Shown here piece after piece: positions 1-6,505 of a stretch of DNA of 25,336 nt; the stretch's first letter is position 1, and each line of letters begins with the position of its first letter. The position numbers and the translations under genes were made by a program. Origin of the DNA: CAYMUB01 sp964393545 (GTDB lineage Bacteria; Patescibacteriota; Microgenomatia; Daviesbacterales; UBA10151); the NCBI GenBank assembly GCA_964393545.1, contig CAYMUB010000006.1, forward strand, positions 1 through 25,336. Reading direction: 5' to 3'. Below the pieces are notes generated by a model. It searched no databases. It had not been told where the DNA came from and saw only the letters and a program-made list of their open reading frames with translations.

Positions 1-92
1 GCCCAATTTCCCCCAGCTCCTGATGAACCTTTCTTGTGCCTTGAAAAAGCCACCATATTCTTACCTTTACCACACTTAAGACAAACTAACAT
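1..92 (-). CDS. rpmB: 50S ribosomal protein L28, N-terminal part (partial)
   Basis: This reads leftward off the window edge, so only the first 30 codons are present. The peptide starts MLVCLKCGKGKNM and continues with a basic, Gly-rich stretch ending GAGGNW. L28 normally begins with a CxxCGKG zinc-binding-like motif followed by a basic segment, and both are seen here. L28 is a structural protein of the large ribosomal subunit. The start ATG is at 90-92, and a -10 box TATAGT (100-105, minus) ends 7 bases before it, which fits a leaderless message. The start codon abuts the first possible start of the divergent M50 gene. The main uncertainty is that the C-terminal half cannot be seen. Confidence 0.8.
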   Translation of the reverse strand, partial: MLVCLKCGKGKNMVAFSRHKKGSSGAGGNW

Positions 93-105
93 GTGGTAAA
101 CTATA
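93..105 (-). promoter_or_regulatory. rpmB promoter -10 region (leaderless type), shared with the divergent M50 gene
   Basis: On the minus strand TATAGT lies at 100-105 and the ATG of rpmB starts 7 bases further on. No good -35 box is visible. On the plus strand the overlapping bases hold TAAACT (97-102), 8 bases before a GTG at 111, which is a candidate -10 for the M50 protease gene. The two promoters would therefore be interleaved within about 15 bases. Confidence 0.45.
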
Positions 106-749
106 ACATAGTGCAACCTGAATTTCTAGCTTTCTCTATCATCATACTGCTTTTTTCAGTGATCCTGCATGAGGTCATGCATGGGTTTGTGGCTTTAAAG
201 TTTGGCGACTCAACTGCCCAAAGGGCTGGCAGGTTAACTTTAAACCCTATTCCTCATATTGATTTGTTTGGAACAATTTTGCTCCCAGCTTTACTAATCT
301 TTTCAGGTTCTCCAATTCTATTTGGGTGGGCCAAACCTGTCCCAGTTAATCCTTTAAATTTTAGGAATATAAAAAGAGGAGAGTTGATGGTGGCAGCAGC
401 TGGAATTTTGGCAAACTTTGGGCTAGCTGTAGCTGCAGCAGCAATTTATCATATTTTAAATGCTTTACCTCAACAATTTCCTATGTGGGTGGGGGCTATT
501 TTACAATTTACAGTCAGAGTAAATCTAGTATTGGGAATATTTAATCTCTTTCCCATCCCTCCTTTGGATGGGTCTAAAGTATTGCTGTCCCAACTGCCAT
601 ATAATCTGGCCAGGTCTTATCAAAGACTTGAGCCATATGGAGTTTTGATTTTACTGATTTTTATGATGATCCCCTTTGGCCAGGCTTCTTTACTTCAAAC
701 CATCTTAGGATTTTTTGTAAATCTATTCAGTTCTCTTTTGGGTTTTTAA
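93..749 (+). CDS. Site-2 protease family (M50) zinc metalloprotease, membrane
   Basis: A 218-residue, strongly hydrophobic protein of the M50 intramembrane zinc protease family (SpoIVFB/Rip-like). The HExxH motif HEVMH is at residues 26-30 in the first membrane segment. The second metal site is in NLFPIPPLDG, with the Asp near residue 159, matching the family N-P-x-x-P-x-D-G pattern. About five hydrophobic segments are visible. Such enzymes cleave membrane-spanning substrates, often to release regulators, but no substrate can be named here. There are two plausible GTG starts: 93, which touches the rpmB start codon, and 111, which lies 8 bases after a TAAACT box; the latter may be the real one. 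The gene stands alone and converges on the ATPase gene downstream. Confidence 0.88.
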   Translation: MVNYNIVQPEFLAFSIIILLFSVILHEVMHGFVALKFGDSTAQRAGRLTLNPIPHIDLFGTILLPALLIFSGSPILFGWAKPVPVNPLNFRNIKRGELMVAAAGILANFGLAVAAAAIYHILNALPQQFPMWVGAILQFTVRVNLVLGIFNLFPIPPLDGSKVLLSQLPYNLARSYQRLEPYGVLILLIFMMIPFGQASLLQTILGFFVNLFSSLLGF

Positions 750-790
750 ACATTTAAAGCAGGACTTATGCTATTTGAAAGACTCCGGGT

Positions 791-1957
791 TCAAACTTGA
801 CGTATAAAATCCAGGTAATTTTCTTGATTTACTAATTGCACCTTTGTTCCATATTCACTGGTAAAGGAACCGGCACCTCTACTTAAAGACCCGCTACCAT
901 ATTTAAACTCAAAACCCTTTAGCTCTTCATTGGTGACTTTTTCTATGTAATCTACCTCTGCCCCTGAGTAGCTCCGCCAAAAATTAGAGGTAACAACCAT
1001 AGCTTTGTTGGCAAACAGCTTTCTTCTCTCAACAAAAAGGAAGTTTTCCCATAAAAGTCTTGCATCAGATCTTAAATCAATTGAGTTAAAATCACCAATT
1101 AAGGCGTTTCTGATGCCTAAATCCACAAAATAGATTTTATAATGACTACCAATCTCTCTTCTGGGGTTTTTCCCGTATGGATGGGCTGAAACAATCACAT
1201 AAGATTTTTCTAAAATATCCAAATAACTGACCACTGTTTTCCTGTCTATCTTTAACCTATTCGAAAGCTCATTCTCATTAACTTCTGAACCAATTTGGTA
1301 AGCTAGCGCTTTAGTTAAATCTTTAATAGCCTGGGAATTTTTGACCCTTTGGAAAGTTAATATATCTTTAAACAAGTAGCTATCAACAATCCGCTCAAGT
1401 AGAGCTTGCTTCTGTTCTGGAGTATTTGATAAATAAACCTCTGGGTATAAACCATAGAGCATAACTTGTGGTAGCAGGGCATCTGCTTGGTTTTTTAGTA
1501 ATGCTTCATTGTCACTACCCGATTGTAAACTTTCGGTAAAGGAAAAAGGATATAAAGTAAAATCTAAGTAACGCCCGGTTAAAGGATCACTAAGTTTATT
1601 TTTTAAATCAAAGCTGGAAGAACCAGTTGCCAGCGTTCTTACATCTGGAAAATTATCATGAATAATTTTTAAAGTCAGTCCTGGATTATCCAATCTTTGA
1701 GCCTCATCAATAAGTAGTACATCAACTCTAGAGAGCAACCTCTCTAAAACCGCTTTTGAATTGGTATTTACTGCCGACATTTCTTCTGCCAGATCACAGT
1801 TTAGATACAATACTTTCTTCCCTTCCCCTTCCAGTTTCTTATCAATATCTTTAGCTATAGTGGTTTTACCAACCTGTCTAGCTCCCAACACCAGAATAAT
1901 CTTCCCAGAGGACTTTAGGCTTGAAAGTATTAAATCTTCACTGAATCTTAGTACCAT
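791..1957 (-). CDS. AAA ATPase with DUF4143-type C-terminus
   Basis: The chosen start gives 388 residues. The Walker A motif GARQVGKT is at about residues 25-32 and the Walker B motif VLLIDEAQ at about 80-87. A winged-helix-like middle segment and a C-terminal part follow, ending with WRSYSGAEVDYI and FEFKYG, the nuclease-like signature of the AAA_14/DUF4143 family. These ATPases are widespread and poorly characterised; roles in DNA-related or toxin-like processes have been suggested but not settled. A longer reading exists from an ATG at 1993, but that ATG overlaps the -35 box, and the ATG at 1955-1957 sits 7 bases after a TAATAT -10 box, so the shorter form is preferred. The upstream palindrome suggests a dimeric regulator, possibly the product of this gene. 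Confidence 0.85.
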   Translation of the reverse strand: MVLRFSEDLILSSLKSSGKIILVLGARQVGKTTIAKDIDKKLEGEGKKVLYLNCDLAEEMSAVNTNSKAVLERLLSRVDVLLIDEAQRLDNPGLTLKIIHDNFPDVRTLATGSSSFDLKNKLSDPLTGRYLDFTLYPFSFTESLQSGSDNEALLKNQADALLPQVMLYGLYPEVYLSNTPEQKQALLERIVDSYLFKDILTFQRVKNSQAIKDLTKALAYQIGSEVNENELSNRLKIDRKTVVSYLDILEKSYVIVSAHPYGKNPRREIGSHYKIYFVDLGIRNALIGDFNSIDLRSDARLLWENFLFVERRKLFANKAMVVTSNFWRSYSGAEVDYIEKVTNEELKGFEFKYGSGSLSRGAGSFTSEYGTKVQLVNQENYLDFIRQV

Positions 1958-1993
1958 AATCCCAATATTAGTACTAATTTTGGGATTTGTCAA
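1958..1993 (-). promoter_or_regulatory. ATPase promoter filled by a 30-bp palindromic operator
   Basis: Read on the minus strand, TTGACA (1988-1993), a 17-base spacer, TAATAT (1965-1970) and 7 bases lead directly into the ATG at 1957. The bases 1958-1987, exactly between the -35 box and the start codon, form a palindrome centred on GTAC (1971-1974): the 15-base arms match at 14 positions. A dimeric protein bound there would cover the spacer and -10 box, so repression is the natural inference. It has no T-run after it and lies mostly upstream of the expected start point, so it is not a terminator. Confidence 0.7.
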
Positions 1994-2018
1994 GTATAAA
2001 GTAGACTACTTCGGGGTA

Positions 2019-2055
2019 TTGACAAGGGGGGGGTGATGTGTAAAAGTAAAAATAC
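2019..2055 (+). promoter_or_regulatory. Promoter/leader, copy 1 of a repeated surface-gene promoter
   Basis: TTGACA (2019-2024), a 16-base G-rich spacer containing GGGGGGGGTGATGTG, TAAAAG (2041-2046) and 9 bases precede the ATG at 2056. The same arrangement, base for base apart from about four changes, stands before the large surface protein at 16916-16952. The G-run looks like a ribosome-binding site but is about 20 bases from the start, so its role is unclear; it may shape the promoter spacer. Confidence 0.65.
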
Positions 2056-2313
2056 ATGCCCAAATTGTCACAAAAAGGTGTAGTGCACCTGCTAAGTTTG
2101 TTTGTCCTCATTATTATCCTGATAGCTATAGGTTTTGGAGTATATTCTTTAAGAAAAGGTGGATTTTGGATCTTTAAATCAAAAGCTGGAGATAATGTCA
2201 TCACCATTACTAATCCTAATGGCAGTCCATTACCCAAAGATGAAAAAGATAATAAAACTGATGTAACTGATTCACTAGAAGTACAAATAGACTTAAATCC
2301 TTTACCAAAATAA
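2056..2313 (+). CDS. Small membrane-anchored protein with KGVVHLL N-terminus
   Basis: An 85-residue protein. It begins MPKLSQKGVVHLL, followed by a hydrophobic segment (about residues 12-30), a short basic patch (WIFKSKAG) and a hydrophilic tail ending in PLPK. The first 13 residues are almost identical to those of the large surface protein at 16953. The short basic leader ending in KG before a hydrophobic stretch resembles a type IV prepilin leader, but the usual Glu at +5 is missing, so simple membrane anchoring is equally possible. The stop codon overlaps the start of the next gene (TAATG), so the two are translationally coupled and probably work together. The tail has no recognised domain. 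Confidence 0.75.
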   Translation: MPKLSQKGVVHLLSLFVLIIILIAIGFGVYSLRKGGFWIFKSKAGDNVITITNPNGSPLPKDEKDNKTDVTDSLEVQIDLNPLPK

Positions 2314-4193
2314 TGAAAATCAATAATCTTAAAATATCTGTTTTTGCACTAACTTTAGGATCTCTTATTATCTTTGCTTTCGCTTTCACTCCTACCACAA
2401 CAAGAGCGTTGAATTGTACTCCCGGAACCTCTACAGGAACATGCGAGACTTCCTGTCCAGCAGGTAAACAAGGTACATGTGGAGGTCATAAATATTGCGT
2501 CTGGCAACCAGATGGTAACAATACAGAAACTGGTTGTGTCTGCGAAACCGAAGGCACTACTTGTAATGTCGGTGGGGTAGGTACTCCGCCTCCTCCTCCA
2601 AAGAGTGGAGCACAAACTGGTGGATCTATTCCCAAAAGTACTGGTAATACACAACCTTCTCAGCCTTCTACAACGGCAGGTTCTTGTGTTTGCAGTACTG
2701 GAGATTACAACTGCGTGATTTCTTGTAATACCCGAAAGGATAACCATTTTTCAGGAAGTGGTTCAGGTGGATTCAACATAGCATCCGTAAGAAATAACAC
2801 TCGTAATCCAAAAGGAACACTCTCTGCTTCAAAAGCAAATCTTACAGTAGGAGAAGAGGTTGAAATTACTGCTTATGGCCAAGCTGATGAGGGTAGAAGT
2901 ATAAGAGAAGGTGGAATTGACGTATGGCTGGCCAAAATACCAAATCCTGGAGAAAGTTCGCTTCGATACTTAAGGATTGATAACTGCTCAAGTGGCAAAT
3001 GGTCAGGAACGGAAAATACTAATAATGGCAACTGGTGTAATATGTTAAGGACAACAACTTCGGGCAGCAAACTTAAATGGACTCCTGCCCGTCCTGGAAC
3101 ATATTCTGTTATTATGGGAGTTTATGATGACAAAAGAGAATTAACTACCAGCAATTGTTCTTCTAATTACCTAAACTATCCTCCTAACAGCTCGGGATTT
3201 GCCGAAACAGGTCCATATGTCAATGGAGAACCAACCCGTTATTGGAGATGTGATGAAAATGGAAAAGATTACCTAAATATAGTAGTTTCCAATACACCTA
3301 CCACAACTCCTCCATCATCTAAAGCAATTCCTTATGGGTATAGTATCTCAGAGAGTCCAATCTCTGACTCAGACAATACAGTCCAATTTGGCACTGAAGC
3401 AAATCCATTTATTTTTCCTCTGAAAAGACCTTTTATATTCTCAAACACTGATCCATCTATCCCTGTAAAAACTGTTTTCATTAAAGTTTTCTATACTAAC
3501 GGAGCACAACCGGAAAAATTCCAAAAATCAATTATATATAGACCTGCAACTCCTCTTGTATCCTCTTCTCCTTATCTTAGTTTAGAAGGTGATAAGCTCT
3601 TAGTCAAAACAGGAGATAAAGTTACTGTTAAGGTTTCAGCAGGTTCTGTAACAGAGGAAGCAAATTTATTTAATGCAAGCTTTGCTTATCCAACTAATCT
3701 TCTTGATGTTGATGTCATAAATACCACTGAAAGTGATACTTTTATTAAAAACTGGGTTAAAAGTGATGTTGATAAAATTAAGGGTGTAGTTAATTTAATT
3801 GGTGGGGTACCAACTCCTGGAATCAAAATCGAAGCAGGTAAAAAACAAACTATAGCAACTGTCACATTTACAACTAAGGCTGCCGGGAAAGATACATTAA
3901 AGTTTTTGGAACCTGCCATATTTAGAAATTCTGATAATAAAAATATTATTTCTCAATCAAATGGTTTTACTGTTGCTATAGTTGATACTTTACCTACTGA
4001 ATCTCCAATGCCTACAGTTGCACCAACTCCAATATATCCAAAAGGTGACTTAAATAAAGATGGAAAAATAGATATTGCAGATATGAGTGTATTTTTCTCT
4101 AAAATGGGTTCTAAAGACAAAGATGCAGATTTAAATGAAGATGGTATAGTTAATATCTTTGACTATGCTATTTTGGTTAAACTTATCTTCTGA
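2313..4193 (+). CDS. Secreted cohesin-like and dockerin type I domain protein
   Basis: A 626-residue exported protein. Domains in order: a signal peptide or anchor (about 1-32, ending FTPTTTRA); a Cys-rich segment (about 34-90, with over ten Cys); a Pro/Ser/Thr linker; a second short Cys cluster; an Ig-like beta domain starting at about residue 165 (KGTLSASKANLTVGEEVEI); a beta segment around 340-410 resembling one in the 16953 protein; a cohesin-like beta-sandwich (about 418-550, with VKTGDKVTVKVSAG and FNASFAYPTNLLDV); and a C-terminal dockerin type I module (about 575-626) with two calcium loops, GDLNKDGKID and ADLNEDGIVN. Cohesin binds dockerin, and both occur here in one chain, which would allow self-assembly or docking with other surface proteins. 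Its start overlaps the stop of the anchored 85-residue protein. Confidence 0.85.
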   Translation: MKINNLKISVFALTLGSLIIFAFAFTPTTTRALNCTPGTSTGTCETSCPAGKQGTCGGHKYCVWQPDGNNTETGCVCETEGTTCNVGGVGTPPPPPKSGAQTGGSIPKSTGNTQPSQPSTTAGSCVCSTGDYNCVISCNTRKDNHFSGSGSGGFNIASVRNNTRNPKGTLSASKANLTVGEEVEITAYGQADEGRSIREGGIDVWLAKIPNPGESSLRYLRIDNCSSGKWSGTENTNNGNWCNMLRTTTSGSKLKWTPARPGTYSVIMGVYDDKRELTTSNCSSNYLNYPPNSSGFAETGPYVNGEPTRYWRCDENGKDYLNIVVSNTPTTTPPSSKAIPYGYSISESPISDSDNTVQFGTEANPFIFPLKRPFIFSNTDPSIPVKTVFIKVFYTNGAQPEKFQKSIIYRPATPLVSSSPYLSLEGDKLLVKTGDKVTVKVSAGSVTEEANLFNASFAYPTNLLDVDVINTTESDTFIKNWVKSDVDKIKGVVNLIGGVPTPGIKIEAGKKQTIATVTFTTKAAGKDTLKFLEPAIFRNSDNKNIISQSNGFTVAIVDTLPTESPMPTVAPTPIYPKGDLNKDGKIDIADMSVFFSKMGSKDKDADLNEDGIVNIFDYAILVKLIF

Positions 4194-4205
4194 TTAGTTT
4201 TTTGT

Positions 4206-4217
4206 TACAATAATCTC
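4206..4217 (+). promoter_or_regulatory. Fic gene promoter -10 (leaderless type)
   Basis: TACAAT (4206-4211) ends 6 bases before the ATG at 4218, so transcription would start at or next to the start codon. There is no clear -35 box, and the region before it is the end of the dockerin gene. Confidence 0.5.
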
Positions 4218-5105
4218 ATGTCAGAGATAAAAGAAGCCTCTTTTGCAAGTACCTCTAAAATTACACAGGCCGGAAATCTTCTTACTGAAATCTTCAAAAA
4301 TCCTAAATTTGCTCTTAGAAGATTAGGACAACTATTAGGCAGAAATAGTACTGAACCTCTATCTTTTATCCCTGCTCCATCTAAGAGCCTTAGTTTTGAT
4401 CAAGCACGGATGATAGATGCTGGAAGAGAGGATAATGTAAACGAGTTCACGTTTGATAACAGTATCTTATCCAGAGAAATCTATGAGCGTCCATCTGATA
4501 ACACTTTTGCAGATATTTTAGATGATGTAGACCGCTATTTATTTGAAGGCAAAAAATTTGCTGAACGAGGTTGGAGACATTCAGATGTAAAAGTAGGTAC
4601 ATTTATCCATCCAAGGCATCAAAATGTACCTGAATTATTACAATTATTGTCTGATAAAGTTACATATCTGTACAAGCAAGATCGAAGTATCTATAATCCA
4701 AGACTTGCAGCCTGGACTGCTTGGGCTTTAATTAATATCCATCCAAAAACTGATGGCAATGGCCGTTTAACTAAAGGGGTAGTTTCCTATTTTATGGGGA
4801 AAGCTGGAATAGTTGGCTGGAGAAGTGAGCTTTGGAACAGTTTTTTTAGACTCTCAGATTCAAAGTTTAATGAAGAAGTTTCCAGAAGAACTGGTGTGCC
4901 TATACCTAATGGGTCTCAATCCTCAATAGACTTTTACCGCCATGAAGGCCGTGACGTTGTAGCAGAGATATTAAAAGATGCTATAGAACAAACAGATTTT
5001 GATAAATCAGGAGGGTTAGAACCTGCTTATCTGAGCAAGGAAGCTTTAGACTTGTTTGTAAGATTCATTTCTGATGCCTCTGACCGCCGGATTCTTCAAA
5101 AATAA
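4218..5105 (+). CDS. Fic/DOC family protein (probable AMPylase or related transferase)
   Basis: A 295-residue protein. The Fic motif is HPKTDGNGR at residues 175-183, matching H-P-x-x-D/E-G-N-G-R with the catalytic His at 175. The upstream flap-like stretch VGTFIHPRHQNVPELL (about 126-141) also fits the Fic fold. Fic enzymes transfer AMP or another nucleotide phosphate group to Ser, Thr or Tyr of a target protein. I see no confident inhibitory (S/T)xxxE(G/N) helix, so how it is controlled is open. No transmembrane segment is visible, so it is probably cytoplasmic. The convergent neighbour is a ribbon-helix-helix protein; Fic proteins often pair with small antitoxins, but the opposite orientation makes that pairing uncertain here. 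Confidence 0.85.
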   Translation: MSEIKEASFASTSKITQAGNLLTEIFKNPKFALRRLGQLLGRNSTEPLSFIPAPSKSLSFDQARMIDAGREDNVNEFTFDNSILSREIYERPSDNTFADILDDVDRYLFEGKKFAERGWRHSDVKVGTFIHPRHQNVPELLQLLSDKVTYLYKQDRSIYNPRLAAWTAWALINIHPKTDGNGRLTKGVVSYFMGKAGIVGWRSELWNSFFRLSDSKFNEEVSRRTGVPIPNGSQSSIDFYRHEGRDVVAEILKDAIEQTDFDKSGGLEPAYLSKEALDLFVRFISDASDRRILQK

Positions 5106-5115
5106 CTATCTTAAT

Positions 5116-5310
5116 CTATTTACTCTTGGGCCTGAAAAACCCTTTAAATGGTGAGGCCTTCTTATCAAGTAACTCCTTATTTTTCTCAAGTTCTACCCTT
5201 ACTGCTCTTCTAATTAACTCTCCTGCTGAGACTTTTTCATTTTTGGCTACCTTGTTTAGCTTGTTCCATAAATCTTTATCAAACAGGATGTGAACTCGCT
5301 TATTTAACAT
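5116..5310 (-). CDS. Ribbon-helix-helix (CopG/Arc-like) DNA-binding protein
   Basis: The chosen start gives 64 residues. The N-terminal strand MLNKRVHILFDKDLW is followed by two helices (LNKLNKVAKNEK and SAGELIRRAVRVELEKN) and a basic tail, the classic ribbon-helix-helix layout. Such proteins bind DNA as dimers and usually repress their own promoter. A longer reading would add MCMLMCMC, but that stretch is simply the translation of operator repeats lying on the -10 box; the ATG at 5308-5310 lies 8 bases after TAATGT and is the better start. It could be an antitoxin (no toxin gene follows on this strand) or a free-standing regulator of the divergent small-RNA promoter. Confidence 0.8.
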   Translation of the reverse strand: MLNKRVHILFDKDLWNKLNKVAKNEKVSAGELIRRAVRVELEKNKELLDKKASPFKGFFRPKSK

Positions 5311-5347
5311 ACACATGCACATTAACATGCACATGTTATTTTGTCAA
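5311..5347 (-). promoter_or_regulatory. Promoter and direct-repeat operator of the ribbon-helix-helix gene
   Basis: On the minus strand TTGACA (5342-5347), a 17-base spacer and TAATGT (5319-5324) are followed 8 bases later by the ATG at 5310. Two identical 10-mers ACATGCACAT (5313-5322 and 5325-5334, plus-strand reading) lie 12 bases apart over the -10 box. Ribbon-helix-helix repressors typically bind such short tandem sites, so self-repression is likely. Confidence 0.65.
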
Positions 5348-5358
5348 GTTTTACCCTC

Positions 5359-5388
5359 TTGACAAGAAAATAAAAATATGAGTATTAT
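5359..5388 (+). promoter_or_regulatory. Divergent promoter for the small RNA
   Basis: TTGACA (5359-5364), an 18-base spacer and TATTAT (5383-5388) point rightward with expected transcription start near 5395. Its -35 box and that of the minus-strand gene form an inverted repeat, TTGTCAAG (5341-5348) and CTTGACAA (5358-5365). The nearest ORF downstream starts over 400 bases away beyond a terminator, so this promoter serves a non-coding RNA. Confidence 0.6.
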
Positions 5389-5394
5389 AAGAGT

Positions 5395-5613
5395 ATCCTA
5401 AAGGACATTAAGTAGATGGCCTGAAGGTCTGCCCTGCTTAGCACGTTTAAAGCCAGAATATTTTTCTTCATTGTTTGTTTCTTTAAGGGAGCTTGAAGTT
5501 GGTTTCCTCTTAGGAGAAAATCACAAAGCACCCACCTCAGATACCTGAGGAGAAAATTTGGCTAAACGACTATAGTAGGGAGAAATTATTGACTGTGCAG
5601 TCTATTTTTGATC
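5395..5613 (+). ncRNA. ssrS: Probable 6S RNA (RNA polymerase regulator)
   Basis: This stretch has its own promoter, a terminator and no plausible ORF. It folds by eye into a long rod: CCCTGCT (5432-5438) pairs with AGTAGGG (5574-5580), AGCCA (5451-5455) with TGGCT (5559-5563), and TTCTTTAAG in the apical arm with CTTAGGAGAA. On the 3' side of the central region, after GCACCCACCT, a small hairpin CCTCAG/CTGAGG (5535-5550) is present. A rod with a large central bubble and a small 3'-side hairpin is the hallmark of 6S RNA, which binds housekeeping RNA polymerase by mimicking an open promoter. tmRNA, RNase P RNA and SRP RNA signatures are absent. The exact ends are estimates; identification rests on structure, not on a search. 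Confidence 0.5.
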
Positions 5614-5630
5614 TATCTTAAATAACTTGG

Positions 5631-5654
5631 CGTGAAATCTAAATCACGTTTTTT
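5631..5654 (+). terminator. Rho-independent terminator after the small RNA
   Basis: The stem CGTGA (5631-5635) pairs with TCACG (5644-5648) around an 8-base loop and is followed by six T residues (5649-5654). It would end the transcript begun near 5395 before the tRNA-Thr promoter. Confidence 0.7.
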
Positions 5655-5681
5655 CTCCTATTATTCCATTCAATTATATTA

Positions 5682-5694
5682 TGTTAAAATAACT
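5682..5694 (+). promoter_or_regulatory. tRNA-Thr(TGT) promoter core
   Basis: The 13-mer TGTTAAAATAACT contains a -10 box TAAAAT (5685-5690) placed 11 bases before the mature tRNA end. The identical 13-mer precedes the second tRNA-Thr at 6488-6500. The -35 region here is weak. Confidence 0.55.
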
Positions 5695-5701
5695 GAGGGT
5701 T

Positions 5702-5773
5702 GCCTCCTTAGCACAGTGGTTAGTGCGTATGTTTTGTAAACATATGACGAGAGTTCGATTCTCTCAGGGGGCT
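5702..5773 (+). tRNA. tRNA-Thr (anticodon TGT)
   Basis: A full cloverleaf: acceptor GCCTCCT/AGGGGGC, D arm GCAC/GTGC, anticodon stem TATGT/ACATA with loop TTTGTAA giving anticodon TGT, and T arm GAGAG/CTCTC with loop TTCGATT. The discriminator base is T and CCA is not encoded. It reads ACA and, by wobble, other Thr codons. Confidence 0.93.
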
Positions 5774-5791
5774 CATAGTATTTATTGTCTC

Positions 5792-5821
5792 TTGACTTTT
5801 CGGTTTTTATATGGGTAAACT
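5792..5821 (+). promoter_or_regulatory. HNH gene promoter (leaderless type)
   Basis: TTGACT (5792-5797), an 18-base spacer and TAAACT (5816-5821) are followed by 6 bases and then the ATG at 5828. There is no room for a ribosome-binding site. Confidence 0.6.
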
Positions 5822-5827
5822 GGATAT

Positions 5828-6475
5828 ATGCGTCCTGCCCACTTCGACTCTCCAGAATATAAGAAAAAACAAGCTGAGATAACTCATCTAAATTGGCGAA
5901 AAGGTATATACAACTTTTTACTTAAAAAGGAACAACGAAATTGCCTAAATGGTCATTGTGAAAATTATTTTATTGTCCCTCAGAGTGATAAACAAAAGTA
6001 TTGTAGTCAAAATTGTTGGTATCTTGTAAGAAGAAATTACCGATTAAGTATAACTCCTCCGTGCGTTACTTGTGGCAAATTAGTTATGCAAAAAAACGCT
6101 TTTAAATTTTGTTCTCTTAAATGCCAAGCAACAAATAACTACAATGAGTATATAAAAAGATGGAAACAGGGCTTAGTGAATGGAAATATTGGCATAACCA
6201 CAAAAGGTATTTCAGGTTATTTGAGACGTTATTTACAAGAAAAGTATAGAGATAAATGCTCTATTTGTGGTTGGAATCAGAAAAATCCAATTACTGACAC
6301 TGTTCCTATAGAAATTGACCATACAGATGGGAACTCCGAGAATAATAAAGAAGAAAATTTAAGGTTACTCTGTCCTAATTGCCATGCCCTAACTCCCACC
6401 TTTAAGAATTTGAATAAAGGAAGAGGCAGAGCTTGGAGGTTAAAATATATTAAAGATCAGTTAACTCTTCACTGA
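5828..6475 (+). CDS. HNH endonuclease with several zinc-finger Cys pairs
   Basis: A 215-residue protein. The C-terminal HNH fold has CSICGW (Cys 144/147), the core IEIDHTDGNSENN (His 165) and LCPNCHAL (Cys 182/185, His 186), a standard zinc-stabilised HNH nuclease. The N-terminal half carries further Cys pairs at about 39/44, 59/63, 79/82 and 95/99, likely two small zinc ribbons for DNA binding. Architectures like this occur in homing-type and phage HNH nucleases. It sits alone between two tRNA-Thr genes and has its own promoter; its last bases include the -35 box of the second tRNA. A mobile or site-specific role is suggested by context only; a host repair or defence role is also possible. 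Confidence 0.85.
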   Translation: MRPAHFDSPEYKKKQAEITHLNWRKGIYNFLLKKEQRNCLNGHCENYFIVPQSDKQKYCSQNCWYLVRRNYRLSITPPCVTCGKLVMQKNAFKFCSLKCQATNNYNEYIKRWKQGLVNGNIGITTKGISGYLRRYLQEKYRDKCSICGWNQKNPITDTVPIEIDHTDGNSENNKEENLRLLCPNCHALTPTFKNLNKGRGRAWRLKYIKDQLTLH

Positions 6476-6500
6476 AGGCTTCCAGTTTGTTAAAATAACT
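6468..6500 (+). promoter_or_regulatory. tRNA-Thr(GGT) promoter
   Basis: TTCACT (6468-6473), a 17-base spacer and TAAAAT (6491-6496) precede the tRNA by 9 bases. The -35 box lies inside the last codons of the HNH gene. The 13-mer around the -10 box is identical to that of the other tRNA-Thr gene. Confidence 0.6.
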
Positions 6501-6505
6501 CGAGT

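Noticed and set aside
760..803. GGGTTCAAAC resembles a tRNA T arm
   Set aside because: The flanking bases do not pair into a T stem, and no acceptor or anticodon stem is found upstream.
1958..1987. The palindrome as a rho-independent terminator
   Set aside because: It has no T-run after it on either strand and lies between promoter boxes, which fits an operator better.
5313..5334. Tandem 10-mers as a CRISPR array
   Set aside because: Only two copies with two bases between them and no spacers; they overlap a promoter.
5311..5334. N-terminal MCMLMCMC extension of the ribbon-helix-helix protein
   Set aside because: It is the translation of operator repeats that contain the -10 box; the start 24 bases further in fits promoter spacing and the family fold.
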